DNA from: Isoetes taiwanensis
Taxonomy: Eukaryota; Streptophyta; Lycopodiopsida; Isoetales; Isoetaceae
Assembly: GCA_021234155.1 (NCBI GenBank)
Contig: JAJEKV010000033.1
Span: forward strand, 5,694,635-5,758,634
Direction: 5' to 3'
DNA: 64,000 nt
Shown in pieces: positions 1 through 11,039 of this stretch (position 1 is its first letter; each line of letters opens with the position of its first letter). The notes under the pieces are model-generated. The model was not told the origin of the DNA and made no database searches. It saw only the letters and a list, made by a program, of their open reading frames with translations. The position numbers and the translations under genes are program-made.

Positions 1-1
1 A

Positions 2-127
2 CAGTACTCTTTACTTATGACAGGAATTACACCAGCTTTTGAAGGAGCCGTTGGAACCAAAAACATTCTCTCGACGCTATATCACTGGGGTCGGTCTGAA
101 TTGCTTTTGTTAGCATTGGCGCTATAG
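2..127 (+). other. Possible end of a coding exon, unrecognised
   Basis: The frame is open from the window edge for 41 codons and stops at TAG 125-127. It contains residues such as GITPAFEGAVG and a hydrophobic leucine-rich end (ELLLLALAL). The upstream part lies outside the window. No family is recognised. An open stretch of this length also occurs by chance, so this is only a candidate. Confidence 0.18.
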
Positions 128-528
128 TTAGGACCTGAATTAGCATGTTAAATGCAAAACAGCAGGCTAATATTTTTTATGCATGTGCAGACTGGTATTT
201 CTCCCTCGCTTGCAAAGCAGTTACAAAATGCTTCAAAACCAGCTTCAAAGAAAAAGCTGTCGGTAATAGGGCAAGAAGAGATAGAACCGCTGTTGGCCTT
301 ACGACAGGCAAAGTCAAGGGGTTAGCTGGTTCTCAGCAAATTAAATATGTAATTTATGTATTTGGCCTGGGCCTTGATTCTGTGATATGGCTCTGGAGAG
401 CTATACCAAAGCGTCCTCATTCTTTGCTAACAGTTTTGATGGGGGAAATGAAGTGCTTTTATATGGACAATTAAATAGATGTGCTTATCTCAAAAAATTG
501 CTCAATAATGTAGGGTTTGCAGCATGTA

Positions 529-679
529 GACATGCAATTGCAAAATATATTCAATGTATAGAACTGCAACTGAACTAAATATGTCTAGGTCTTACAGTTG
601 CTGGACATGCAATTGCAAAATATATTCAATGTATAGAACTGCAACTGAACTAAATATGTCTGAGGTCTTACAGTTGCTG
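529..679. repeat. Tandem duplication, ~75-bp unit, two copies
   Basis: The segment beginning GACATGCAATTGCAAAAT at 529 recurs at 604 and is almost identical (one extra G in the second copy). The near identity suggests a recent local duplication. The flanks (128-528 and 680-1340) show no gene I can support. Confidence 0.9.
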
Positions 680-1401
680 CTGGTTACACAAAAGAGATCT
701 TGATTTAGGTTTATTGATTTGAAAGTGGACATGCGCATTGCTTTTGGTCCCTACGAGAATGCAAGCACTTCCCCCAGGATTGCTCAAATGTTTCTCTGGA
801 ATAGCTGGATGCACACACTATGACCTCGCGATCAAAGGGCTGGTTTGAACTGATTCATCTAATCCGGTTTGCTCTCCATGTCCGAGCAGTTATACACTCA
901 GATCCTTAGATAAGGCTGAGAAACGCACATTTAGATTGAACAAAAAGGCTTTTGAGAGATCCTTATACTAGTACTGTTTTGGTTGAGATGTATGTTAAAT
1001 TTTCTTGGGCCTCTTTGCTGGTCTTTGGACAGAAATTGTATCTCTGAATCGTGCACGTAGAAGTTCACATTTGTCAATTGAAACCTCACAACTTATTGAA
1101 AAAGATGAATGAAGATTGTGCTATCTTGTTCTGCTGCACATCACGTTTTTCAAATAATTAGAATTGTGTCCTCTTGATGCTTTTGTGGGTCTTTGGTATT
1201 TGCAGATTATCAAAGTCCACACTGGAAGAATTAAGCCATAATCCTTATGTTCTTATTAAACTACTAGTTTTTTCCAAGGTCAAGCATTTATGTACATCCA
1301 TGCCATTCATGTGATCCGTGTTGTGCAACAGTATTCAATTAATGGGAAAATTACCAAAATGTCCTTACAATTTGGCATTTTTGCCAAAATGCCTTTAATG
1401 A

Positions 1402-1950
1402 TTTTAGAATTACCAAAATGCCCTTGGTCAACCGATAAACCCTTGAAATATATAAACACGAGATATCCGACTGATCAAAGTAAATATGGCATATTGAGAC
1501 AAGTGTACTCAACATTTTGTATTAACCAAAATACACCTCGATTTTCTATGCCAAACAATATGTTGTGGAGAGAGAAAAGTCCTTTGACCATTTCAACATC
1601 TCCAAATTGGTTTTTGATTGCCCGGCAGGAGCACGAGCAACTTCTCATTAACAGATGTGCATGTAGGAATGCAATATAACTTGTATACTCTTGCAATTTG
1701 TTCGAATGCAATTTGTTGGAGACAATAGATGTGCTGTGTCGTTATTTTGATAGAAATGCTCTATTAGGTTTATAGAAACGCTTCCCTTACAACATATAAG
1801 GGTATTTTGGTAAATACAAAATGTATAGGGGCATTTCAAATATTTTGGGGGCATAAATAAATACAATAAACTATAAGGGCATTTTGGACATTAATTTTGT
1901 GGTCGAATCATATCTGGATTGACTAAAGGGCATTTTGGTGATTCTAGAAC
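1402..1950. mobile_element. Fold-back / MITE-like element with AAAATGCCC termini
   Basis: The left end (about 1402-1433, TTTTAGAATTACCAAAATGC...) is an inverted copy of the right end (about 1917-1950, read on the other strand TTCTAGAATCACCAAAATGC...). Further copies of the CCAAAATGCC motif lie just outside at 1350-1395 and inside at 1800-1890. No transposase frame is seen. This is a non-autonomous inverted-repeat element of about 550 bp. No target duplication was identified. Confidence 0.6.
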
Positions 1951-2034
1951 CGTAAGGGGAGGGATAGAGAGCATGCTAAGAAAATTTTAAGAACATAAAC
2001 GGATTAGAGAGAAAAGTGGTAAAGGAAGAACATG

Positions 2035-2485
2035 ATAAAGCATTTAAGATTAACACTAGAATTGTCACATGATGTATCAAAAAAGGTGCATTTGCACTAT
2101 TCGCTTTAAAATTCATATAAAATCAAAGGTTCACTAATCAATCAAACCCTAGTTACCTTACAGTCACCTTGCATGAGAGTTACGCTTAGATAAACCCAAG
2201 GGGGTCAAGTTTGTTTTGCTTCATGCCTAGATAAAGTAAAATTGACTTGATAAGAAGATTTTTGTGATTTTTTTCATTATTTTTATATTTTTCTTCATGA
2301 GTTAGAGACAAAAAACTGCACCTCAATCTAAGGTCTGAGAAGAGAGATCGGGTTGTTTGAATATGACAGGGTCAAAACTGTTGCTCGTCTTTTGTGAACC
2401 AATACTGGTTTCCAGAAAGTTGTTCCCAAATCAAATTTGTAACTTTTGTAGAGAAATTAATTTTGACCTAAAATTTTGAATATAA
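2035..2485. repeat. Dispersed repeat, copy 1 (copy 2 at 56.48 kb)
   Basis: This stretch matches 56480-56965 in order and orientation. Shared landmarks include TTAACACTAGA, AAAATTCATATAAAATCAA, TTATGCTTAGAT-type, GGTCAAAACWGTT and CCAATAMTGGTTYCCAGAA. Divergence is substantial. No coding frame is conserved. The ends are not defined by target duplications, so the type of repeat is unknown. Confidence 0.8.
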
Positions 2486-2668
2486 GTAGTAGACAACTTG
2501 CTTTATTTAAGAAAAATATCCACTAGCCTTGACGATGAAGTTTTCATTTTCTTTTATTTCCTCAATTACAAGTGACTGATAACTTATGCCTATATAAGAA
2601 TAAAATGATTCAATGTCATCCTCCAAAAAATCATATTATGGAAGGTTGCCACGATATGGAATCACTGT

Positions 2669-2792
2669 AAAAACAAACACGTAGGAAAAGCATAGCATTT
2701 GTTCTCTAGAAATCAAGAAAGATTTGTACTAAAAACAAATACATAAAAAAAGCATAGCATTTGTTCTCTAGAAATCAAGAAAGATTTGTATA
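2669..2792. repeat. Tandem duplication, ~62-bp unit, two copies
   Basis: Copies at 2669-2729 and 2731-2792 share AGCATAGCATTTGTTCTCTA and the following AAATCAAGAAAGATTTGTA. A small repeat of AAGCTATAACTATGAA follows at about 3043-3076. Otherwise 2485-3190 shows no supported gene. Confidence 0.85.
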
Positions 2793-3189
2793 CCTGAGAC
2801 CATTACTTGTCCACCTTCTTTTTAAAATAAAGAACTCCCTCATGTTAATCGATTTTCAGTTTCAATTGTGGGATACACGCACACCACGAGTTATTCTATT
2901 CATTAAAAATGATCAACGCTCATGATCTGAGGTTTAGAGTAAACTTTCTAGTGTCCATTCTAAGTTATCTGTTAGATTACACGTTTCATGGATTTCATAA
3001 ATCTATGCATTGAATGGTAGAAACAAATGAAGAACAAATATGAAAAGCTATAACTATGAAAAGCTATAACTATGAAAAATACAGATAAGCTGTTATGTTT
3101 GTTTCCCATTGCTGGTCCACATGGCTTAGGATCATTCAAAAACCCAGAATATCCTCATCTTAATTGGTTTTAAACTCACTTTAAGAATA

Positions 3190-3620
3190 TATATACAAGA
3201 AATTTAGCACGTCCTACAATGCAACTTCCAGTTTACCATGTTTCTATGGTGCAATTTTATACCAGCGCATATTTCAGAATATTAGAGAATTAGAGTTTAA
3301 ACTTTTTGTTTTGGCCCTGAGGTGCTTATTCATGTTGTTACTTTAGGCATGTGGTGCTTGCGCACTTGCGTCTACAAAATTTTGAAAGATACTTTTGGAA
3401 ACTTTCTACTTTGAGCTTGAGGTGCTTATTCATGGATCTCTAGAACATTCTAGAATCCTCTATAATATTCAAAGACATTCTATTTTGACTGTTTACAGGC
3501 TTTCAAAAAAAACTTTCTGGTAGAATATTCTAAGACTATCTAGAACATTATAGAACTTTCTAGAACATCCTACAACACCTTAATAAAAAAAAAGCTTTCT
3601 ATTTATAGATTGAAAAGTCG
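3190..3620 (-). repeat. TTCTAGAA-rich repeat, inverted copy of 11.59-12.01 kb
   Basis: The stretch aligns with the reverse complement of about 11590-12010. Shared blocks include GCTTGAGGTGCTTATTCA and ACATTCTAGAATCCTCTATA, plus the CGTCCTAYRRTGCA segment further left. It is rich in alternating TTC/GAA triplets at 5-bp spacing, for example GAACATTCTAGAA near 3446 and GAACTTTCTAGAA near 3552. These match three-unit heat-shock elements. No coding frame is present. Confidence 0.75.
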
Positions 3621-4253
3621 CATTTAATTAAAGTGGGTCACATGCCATTCCCACTTTTTTTTGGAACCCTGTTCTCCATGCCCAAAAGTTTTTTTAGTTT
3701 ACCAAGATCACTCATCTGAAATCTAGCTCTCAACATCGTCCTCTGGCATAGACGATTGTCAAATTTCAATTTGAAATCATAACATAGTATACTAACTTCA
3801 CAAAGGTTTAGCTCATCCCTACAATCCACTTTCTTGGACTTTCTCCCATTTCCTTGAGTTCTTATTTCTAACTCATGCCTACCTTCAAAAGCATTTTCTA
3901 AACGTGTAGCAAGCCAATGAATCTTGAGTTTAGTCACTAAGCCTTCATCTTTGATTGTATCAATTACTTTTGCCATCCAAAAAGGTCGACCTTTTCATCC
4001 TCCTCAGTGGGGAGAGCAATTAGCATACCTTTGGCAATTTTTATGATATTGCCAAGAGGCTCATTCTTGCGTCGTGGTCCGAGGTACATGACTCAGTCCT
4101 CATCTTCCTATATTGAAGTGCCATTGTAGCATTGCTTGGACCTGCCTGGTTTTTGGGGTTGATGGAAGTCATCAGACCACTCAAAAGGTTCCTGCAACTA
4201 CCTTAGAGCTAGACTCTGAATAACAAGCTTTTGTTCAAGAAAGAACTTCTCCG

Positions 4254-4777
4254 TCAGATCTGGTCTTCTTCTAAGAAGTACTTAGAGCCCAAGGAAATTC
4301 CATTCTCAATAGCTTTCAAGGATGTGACTGGGGTACTTTTCTTCTGCTTTGACTCTTTTGGATTTTTCAGAGGAAGTTGCTCAGCACATTCTACCAAAGA
4401 AGTGTCTGGAACAGATTTGAGGAAGCGCAACCCCTCTGGTGGACTCCTGTCTTTATTGTGGTGTATTTCTTCCCCTGTAAAAGCTTTTTCCATTCTTCAA
4501 GTAAAACTTGATGTGATGTTGAAAGGTGAGATCATTCAACTTGTTCACAGCTTGTTCTCTACCGGAATGTCGAGAGAAAATAAATTCTCTAAAGTCGCAG
4601 TCTTCTTGCGAAGCTCAACCACTGGTATGGGAGTGTAAGCGAGTCTTCAATGATTCGAACTAAAATAGGAAGACAAAAAGCCTTCTTCCTTCTAAGACGC
4701 ACAGAAAATATGCTTCCTTCATGATCATGCAACTTGTAAGCCTTGAAGACCTCATCATATCCCACCAAGTAACACAA
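4254..4777 (-). pseudogene. Copia linker between integrase and RT
   Basis: Two overlapping minus-strand frames cover this stretch. One holds KVFKAYKLHDHE-like residues after the integrase end. The other is lysine/proline/serine-rich, as expected of the poorly conserved linker of copia polyproteins. Assignment rests on position between the integrase and RT remnants, not on motifs. Confidence 0.4.
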
Positions 4778-5482
4778 ATATTGCCCTATTATCCAATTTC
4801 CTTCTTAATTCCTTAGGAACATGCACAAAGGCAGCATACCCATAGACTCTGAGATTTTCATACGTCAATTTTCTCTCATTCCATACTTCTTCTGCTAAAT
4901 TATCTGCTAGACTTGCTAGAGGTAGTATGTTTTGAATATACACAGCTGTGAGCACTACTTCTTCCCACAATCAATTTGAAAGGCCAGTATGCTTCAACAT
5001 AGCTCTCACAGAGTCCAAAATAGTCCATTCTTACATTCTGCAATTCCATTTTGTTGTGGAGAATATCTTCAAGTGAATTGCCTTTTAATTCCCTTTTCTG
5101 AGCAGTAATTTTTTAAATCATCAGACAGATGTTCCCCACCCGATCAGACCTAATGCATTTGATTTTTTTATCTGTTTTCCTTTCTAGTTCTGCATAAAAC
5201 ATCTTAAATGCATCAAAAGCATGATCCTTAGTTCTAAGAGTCTAACATTGTGTTTCTAGAATAGTCATCGATAAATGTCATAGAATATCTCTTTCCATGA
5301 AGACTTCTCACATTCAAAGGACCACAAAGTCAGTGTGTATCAGCTCCAAAACTTCTTGTTGCTCTCTTTTTTTACCTTGGAAATGCTAGTGGAGTGTGCT
5401 TACCTAGTTTACATCGAAGACAAGTAAATTATTCATGGTCATCTTCACAAGCATCAAGTCTTCCTTTCTTTAATTAGAAACT

Positions 5483-5866
5483 TCACATTGTTTTGATGTG
5501 TGTGTGTGTGTGTGTTAGCCTCTCATGCCAAATTCTTGTCAAAAAAACAACATTTATACTTTCTGTAATATGCTCATTGCAAAAGCCAAACAAGTTGCTC
5601 ACACGTTTTGCCAAAAACTTCATTTTATTATCATAAAGCACTTTATAAAATTGTTTCTCAAAGCAAACTATGTATCCCAAGTCAACCAATTGACTTATAG
5701 ATATCAAGTTCCTGACTATGGAAAGAATACACAAAATACATTCTAAATTCACTATATTTCCATCTAGAGCATAAAGCTCCAACAGTCCTGCCTCCTCTAC
5801 CTTTTGAAGCACCCTATTTCCCATTTGCACATGATGTAAAGTCTTCAACCTTCTTTCCTTAAGCAT
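5483..5866 (-). pseudogene. Copia GAG-pre-integrase segment
   Basis: The frame of 127 codons reads through VRNLISISQLVDLGY and on to WHERLTH, the hallmark of the domain preceding copia integrase. A dinucleotide run (plus-strand GTGTGTGTG at 5500-5514) encodes an extra THTHTH after WHERL, a microsatellite expansion inside the former coding region. Protease lies upstream (5.9 kb) and integrase traces downstream. Confidence 0.75.
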
Positions 5867-6200
5867 TCTACAGATTTAACTATGTTTCTCTCAGCTCCAC
5901 TATCTAGGACATACAATTCATGATTAGACTTGTCATTCAAAGTACTCAAAGCACTAATAATAGTTACCTCAGCATCAGGGTCAGTTTCTTCAATATCAGC
6001 CTCCTTTGCCACATTAATTGATGTGTGCTGCCTGCTCATATTACCTCTTCCCCTTCCTCTTACATTTTTGGAACTTCTCCCATTACTAGAAAAGCCTCTG
6101 CATTTTCCACCTCCCATTTCTTTTGGGCTGGAGCAGTTGCTTGCAAAGTGTACATGGATAGTTTGCCTTCAAATGTCCAAACATCTTACAATTAAAACAA
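5845..6200 (-). pseudogene. Copia gag end and protease segment
   Basis: From 6200 downward are a degenerate CCHC knuckle, then a glycine/arginine/serine linker (GRGRGNMSRQ) and the aspartic protease motif YVLDSGAERNIVKS. This order is diagnostic for Ty1/copia. The frame breaks before the next domain. The 5' end of gag and the LTR beyond 6330 are absent or unrecognisable. Confidence 0.8.
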
Positions 6201-6344
6201 GGATTTATCTTACTTGCACTGCTCTTAACTTTTCTAGCAAAGAGGATTTCAGTCTGCTCGTCCTCATTTTCCTTCTATTATCAACCTTCTTTGTTATATC
6301 TCTGTTCTGATCAAGATTTCAGCCTTTTCTCTATTTCTTCCCAT

Positions 6345-6600
6345 TTTGGAAAAAAGGCAAAATTGTAGGGGTAATTTGGTAAATTTTCTTTAATTAAATG
6401 CTAGAAGATATTTTTGGTGATTTCTCCTTGTAGTTTCTTATTAATATATTAGGAAAAATATCAAAATGCCCCTACAAATTTTGGTAATTACTAAATGGCC
6501 CTTATATGTTTCAAACCAACTATATTGCCCTTTTGGTAATTGCTAAATTGCTCCTACTCGTTTCAAGTTTTCCATATTGCCCCTTTTTAGGCTGGGATTC
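6345..6600. repeat. AAAATGCCCC-type inverted repeat cluster
   Basis: TTGTAGGGGTAATTTGGTAA near 6365 is inverted relative to ATGCCCCTACAAATTTTGG near 6465. Further TTGCCC and TTGGTAATT units follow to 6590. It resembles the element ends at 1.4-1.95 kb and the runs at 25.5-25.6 kb. Confidence 0.5.
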
Positions 6601-6927
6601 CACTATTGCCATTTGATAGTGAAAATATATTTTACAACCAATCAACACCAGCCATGTCAGTATTACAAAAACTTTTAATATTCCATTGTGTTCTACACAT
6701 TGCCTATGTGGCTTTTTTTCTATTTACCGAAGCTCTCTTCAATGGATGGGCAGTATCCTTCGGTAGTAGCCATTTTTCAGTGGCCGTTTAGCTTCTCCAT
6801 CATTGCAAGAGGCAGATCTTAACGGCTTTTGCCATATTTTGCATCTCATAAATATTTTGGTCCTTAAGACACCCTTTTTTTTTTTAAATCACTGGAGTTG
6901 CGAAAGGCATTGTGCTCTTCATAAAGT

Positions 6928-7590
6928 GGGTCAAAGCATGGAGCTCGAAGGGCATTTTTCAAAAGGCTTTTTTTTTTTTTTTTTAATCTTTTCTTTTTTT
7001 ATAACTCTGTTACAACTGAAATTTTGTATTCCAAGGCGAAATATTAATGCATTTTAGCAAAAAAATCAAAAAATAAATATAAATATTTAAAAAAAAATAC
7101 AAAGGTACATGCTAAGGAAGGAAGGAAGGAAGGAAGAAATTTTTAGCGTCCGCGGAACCCAATCGGGTTATGGGACCCAATACAAAAGAGAGGGCAAAAG
7201 CCCAGACTGAAACTCGGGGACCAAGCCCCGTGACCAAACCAAGAAGGCCGAAGCCAAAATCAAATGTGGGGACTAGCCCCAGTACACAGAGAACTCGGGG
7301 GACTATGCCCCGTAGCAAATCACAATACTAGAATAAAACAAAAACAAAAGGGCATAAGCCCAAGCAGATCTCGGAGTCCAATCAGCTACACAGACACTGC
7401 CCATGGATCAAGTGGCCAGTGATCCCGAATGACAGCCTGGCCGCCTCTATACACAGCCCACTTCCGGTGCAGACGAGCCTCGCGAACTCGACATAATTCA
7501 TCTTTCCGTCGGCAGAGCTGTGCTGGGGTAAGCACCCAGTAAGCACTATGTGTCAAACACACAAAATGTTCCTCACCTTTATGCGTTACC
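6928..7590. mobile_element. Old MITE copy interrupted by a ~420-bp insert
   Basis: The left part (CAAAGCATGGAG at 6932, a long T run, ATTTTGTATTCCAAGGC, AAAAATACAAA) and the right part from about 7525 (AAGCACCCAGTAAGCAC, ATGTGT, AAAATGT) match the MITE at 43277-43558 in order. The middle, about 7105-7525, has no counterpart there and is GC-richer. The insert therefore arrived after the MITE. No transposase is present. Confidence 0.65.
7105..7525. other. GC-richer insert with GGAA microsatellite, origin unknown
   Basis: It starts with five GGAA units (7114-7135), then carries repeated CTCGGGG/CCCCG words around 7210-7315 and runs to CAGAGCTGTGCTGG. It interrupts the MITE homology described for 6928-7590. 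No splice site, RT or terminal inverted repeat was recognised. A retroposed or LTR fragment is possible, but this is not shown. Confidence 0.4.
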
Positions 7591-8944
7591 CTAAGTTTTT
7601 GGTCCTCAAACTCTTCATTTATGATCTTCCGAGTTGCTCTATTTCTTTGATCTTCCTCTATCCACTGTTTGATTGATGATGGTTTTCAAATTGGATTGCT
7701 TTTGAAGCTTTGAATCTTGAAAAAGGGTTAAACCATTAGGAAAAAAATAAAATAAAAGCTAAATGGAACAATGAAGGCATCTCTCGGCACAAAAAAAATC
7801 TAGTGCCCCAGAACTATCCTCCCTGTCAGGATATAAAGTGCATGTAGTAGAATCCCAGCCTTATACACTGTGTCTAGGAGCATTTATGAACGTAAAAGGA
7901 CATTTTGATAATTATTAAAACTTGTAAGGGCACAAAACCATCTCATCTTTATTATCATATGGCATCACCGATAATTAAGCATCATACGATTCTATAGAGG
8001 TTTTGCCAAAATTATTCTTTTCTTTTGATTAAATGCAGCAATAACATAAAGCAAACTATAGATTCAGCCAAGCATATAAGGTAGGTTGCACAATGAGTTT
8101 TTGGGTCTCGTTTGTTGAAATTGTTTTGTTGGATAGGTTTGTGGGACGTTTACACAAACACGAGTTGAGACTTTGAAGCAATTTAAAGCTATCCACGCTG
8201 CAGCCAACTAGGATATTTATTCAGGTGGAGAGCATTAGAATCGTTGGATTTGATCGAGGGTGCGGGAAATAGATGGAAATCCCATTGTATTGATGGGTGG
8301 CATTGGAAGTTATGCCAGCCTCAGAGAGTCTTTCGAATTGGTTTTATTTTTGCGATAATGTGGAGGTTTATTTGTTTCCTGTTCTGGGTCTGTTTCTGGA
8401 GTTAAATTCATTATGTAAGTGCAGGAGAGAGCATCATTTGGTAGCTTTCCCCTGCATTTGATTCCTCAACATTTTCATTTGATTCCCATGCAAGTTCCAT
8501 GTACTTTTTTGGAATTTTGAAAGATTTGAATTGTTTCTGCTAGAAATAAAAGAAATGACATCCAGTTAGGTATACAGATGTATAAATTTTGTTAGAGAGC
8601 TTTATACTGCGGATTTCAAATAAGAGCTTTGGCTGAGGATGTTTGGAGCAGAGCTCGTGAACGACCTTCTGAATAGAGTACTACATGGGAAAATTATCCT
8701 TACCCATCTCGTAAATCTAACTTCCTTGACATTTAATCAACACACTCATGGCTTCATTAATATTAGTTTAGCCTGTTGATCTAATTATTCATGAGCATTG
8801 GAAGCAAAGTGGTTGTAATGCTGACAAATAGAACATTATACTACATGAGAAGCTCGTGCAGATGCACTTATTTATAAAGTATGCGCTCTTGTGCTACTTG
8901 AGAATCATGCGGCAAGATGTGTTCATGAAACATGCGTTTTGTAG
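7591..8944. other. No supported gene; may hold lost 5' exons of the anoctamin-like pseudogene
   Basis: I see AT-rich DNA with a CATTTTGATAATTATT / TTGTAAGGGCAC remnant of the AAAATGCCC family near 7905. No exon with good splice signals was recognised. The anoctamin-like exons start at 8945, so upstream exons should lie here or further left, or are deleted. Confidence 0.4.
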
Positions 8945-10499
8945 GTTCTTGGGTTATATTTCTTGCAATCATATATTGGGATTTTTTTTTATCATGCTTT
9001 ATTACATAGTGACTTCATTGATCTTTGCCAGTTCTTGGCACAAAGATTGGTGGTCTCTCAGGTGGTCTCCCAGGTGTTTTTATGTATGGATTCTGGCATG
9101 TTAGGTTCCTACCTTCAATGGAAGTTACTTTTGAGATGTGCAAATAATGAACAACATTTTTGAAAATTTGATACTTAATGTTACTTATCACTGTGCAAAG
9201 TTCAAGGTTAAGAAATATTATTTAACTTCATTCTGTTATTCAATGACTGTTAAAATATCCATTTCGTTAGTTCAAGAATTCATTTGGTTGTTGGTAGGAA
9301 TGAAGCGAAATTGAAAAGTGTTACTGGTGAAAAAAATCGGCGGGACAAGAATCGAGGAGGAATATATGATACCTTCATATACGGCGAGCAATGGGGATCC
9401 ATCGGAGGATGATGTTTTTGACAGTATTCTTTAAATGTCAAATGTTGGATTGCATAGAATTTAGAGTATGGGGCAGAATGTCTACTTTTGTAGACATTTT
9501 AGAGTTGGCCTTAGAGTATGGAATGGTGTCCATGTTTGCACTCTCTTTTCCTCTTGTTTTTATGCTTGCCTTGATACTAAATATTTACTCAATAGAGATA
9601 TTACGTTAATACTTACTGAAATTCATTGCCATCTTTGCGTTTTCATTTCCATATTACAAGGATGAAAAGCAACATAGGCGGTCATTCTGATGGGCTGCTT
9701 TTTCTGCAGAACAATTTGATGGAGATATGATCTGATTCAATTAAGCTCCTGGTAATGTTCGGGAGACCCGTGCCATATAATGTATCTTCCATTGGTGCTT
9801 GGCTTAACATTTTCCAGGTGAGTGTTATGGATTATCATGATCCTTTGTCCTGAGATAATGAAGCCATTTTACATCTTATAAATGTTCTGTCTAGACAACT
9901 TGGATGTGGTGGCAATATCCACGAACTGTGCATTATTGGTTTGTTTATGATCAAGCCAAGCAGGGACATGGAGTTTAAAGCCTAGTCTGGCAGCCATCCT
10001 GATTATAGAACATTTGCTATCGATAGCAAAGTTTGGATTCTCTTGCTTTGTTCCAAAGGTAATTGGCCTTGAATGAAGGAACCTAAAGGGAAATCATCTT
10101 GTGTATAACTGAAACAATATATTTATTGCATAGCCAGTAGACATAGGAGTTCCGATGACTAGCTATGTTGTTTACTGTATGTATCTGGTTCATCATATTT
10201 GGCCTTTGTGTGAACTTGATTTTTGAATGTACCACTTGTTTGTGATGCCATACATTGTACTATAACAATGACACTAACTGGCTGCAACAAAGGCTTCATA
10301 TAATTTCATTCTTGAAAGAATAGTTGATCACTATGAAGCTGATAAGTACTTTAGCACTTTCCTCATCTTGAAGTATTTAACTTCCGTAATATGTGCAGGT
10401 TCAGACTTCAACTATGTAGAAGATCAGTCTGGACTACGTGAAGAAATTCTGAAAACATCCTTATTCACTAGCGAAAGACAAATTGAGCAAAATGGCTAA
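8945..10499 (+). pseudogene. Anoctamin/TMEM16-like membrane protein, decayed C-terminal half
   Basis: Five exon-like blocks match the plant anoctamin-like family (TMEM16 scramblase/channel fold). Block 1, 8945-9073, is 43 open codons with [11 protein letters not shown] and [12 protein letters not shown]. Block 2, 9298-9604, holds EEEYMIPSYTAS and LELALEYGMVSMFALSFPL. Block 3, 9710-9817, ends SSIGAWLNIFQ at a GTGAGT donor. Block 4, 9895-10058, has ISTNCALLVCL and SLAAILIIEHLL...KFGFSCFVPK. Block 5, 10399-10499, ends at TAA. Damage includes a frame change at the A7 run near 9332, a local duplication near 9425-9500, and in-frame TGA codons in blocks 3 and 4. Upstream exons, and the exon that normally follows the VPK motif, were not found. 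Identification is from memory of family motifs. Confidence 0.75.
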
Positions 10500-11035
10500 T
10501 TTTAGTGCTCAATGAATATACTCTCTTTTGCATCTACATTGGTTAGTTCAAATATTAGAATCCAAATATTAGGCATGTGAATAGGAATCTTGCATCATTG
10601 TATAGAGTGAAAGTGTAAAAGATCTCTCTTTTCTCAAATTTTTAGATATGTCCTCTTCATTTTGCTAATTCTAATTTGCTACTGCATATTATATGGTGAT
10701 CTAGCACATGCTCAACATGGCGCTTTAGCTTCCTTTCATGGTTATAATAATTTGATGTGAATTAGTTGTTGTACTACAAATCGAAAGATGTTGGTGATGG
10801 TAGAATCCCTTGGAGTTTATAAGGTATTTGTTGGTTAATTTAGATTCTTAGAGTGCATGTTGATTGCAGATTGGTTTCAAGCATTTGGCAGGAACAAAAC
10901 TATGAAGAGCAATTCAAGCGAAAGAAGCATACAATCGAAAATAAGGATCTACGTATTTAGTGTAGGGTTGTGCAAGTCCTTATCCTATTTAGTGACTAGC
11001 TTACTGGTTCTATCCTTGACATGGGGATAAAGCTT
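10500..11035. other. Intergenic, nothing recognised
   Basis: AT-rich sequence follows the last anoctamin-like exon. It may include its former 3' untranslated region. No gene or repeat boundary is evident before the GAATCT/TTCTAGAA-rich block starts. Confidence 0.5.
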
Positions 11036-11039
11036 GATA

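Larger units (their letters stand above)
3638..6330 (-). mobile_element. Degenerate Ty1/copia retrotransposon polyprotein
   Basis: Domains follow copia order on the minus strand, broken by stops and shifts. Near 6200-6130 is a gag zinc knuckle, CFNCKMFGHLKANYPC, in which the last expected cysteine is displaced (tyrosine at the CX2CX4HX4C position). At about 5905 is the protease motif LDSGA. A GAG-pre-integrase segment ends in WHERL near 5500. Integrase core traces (LELIHTDF, IKCIRSDR) lie at 5400-5100. The integrase end (NLRVYGYAAFVHVPKE) is at about 4860-4800, and an RT scrap (FQMSDLGKLKKLLGME) is near 3690. The RT catalytic core is not recognisable. No LTR pair was found, so this is a truncated dead copy. 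Confidence 0.85.

Noticed and set aside
4231-4638. 135-codon plus-strand ORF
   Set aside because: It lies antisense to the copia polyprotein and has no motif of its own.
5930-6310. 126-codon plus-strand leucine-rich ORF
   Set aside because: It is the antisense shadow of the copia gag/protease region.
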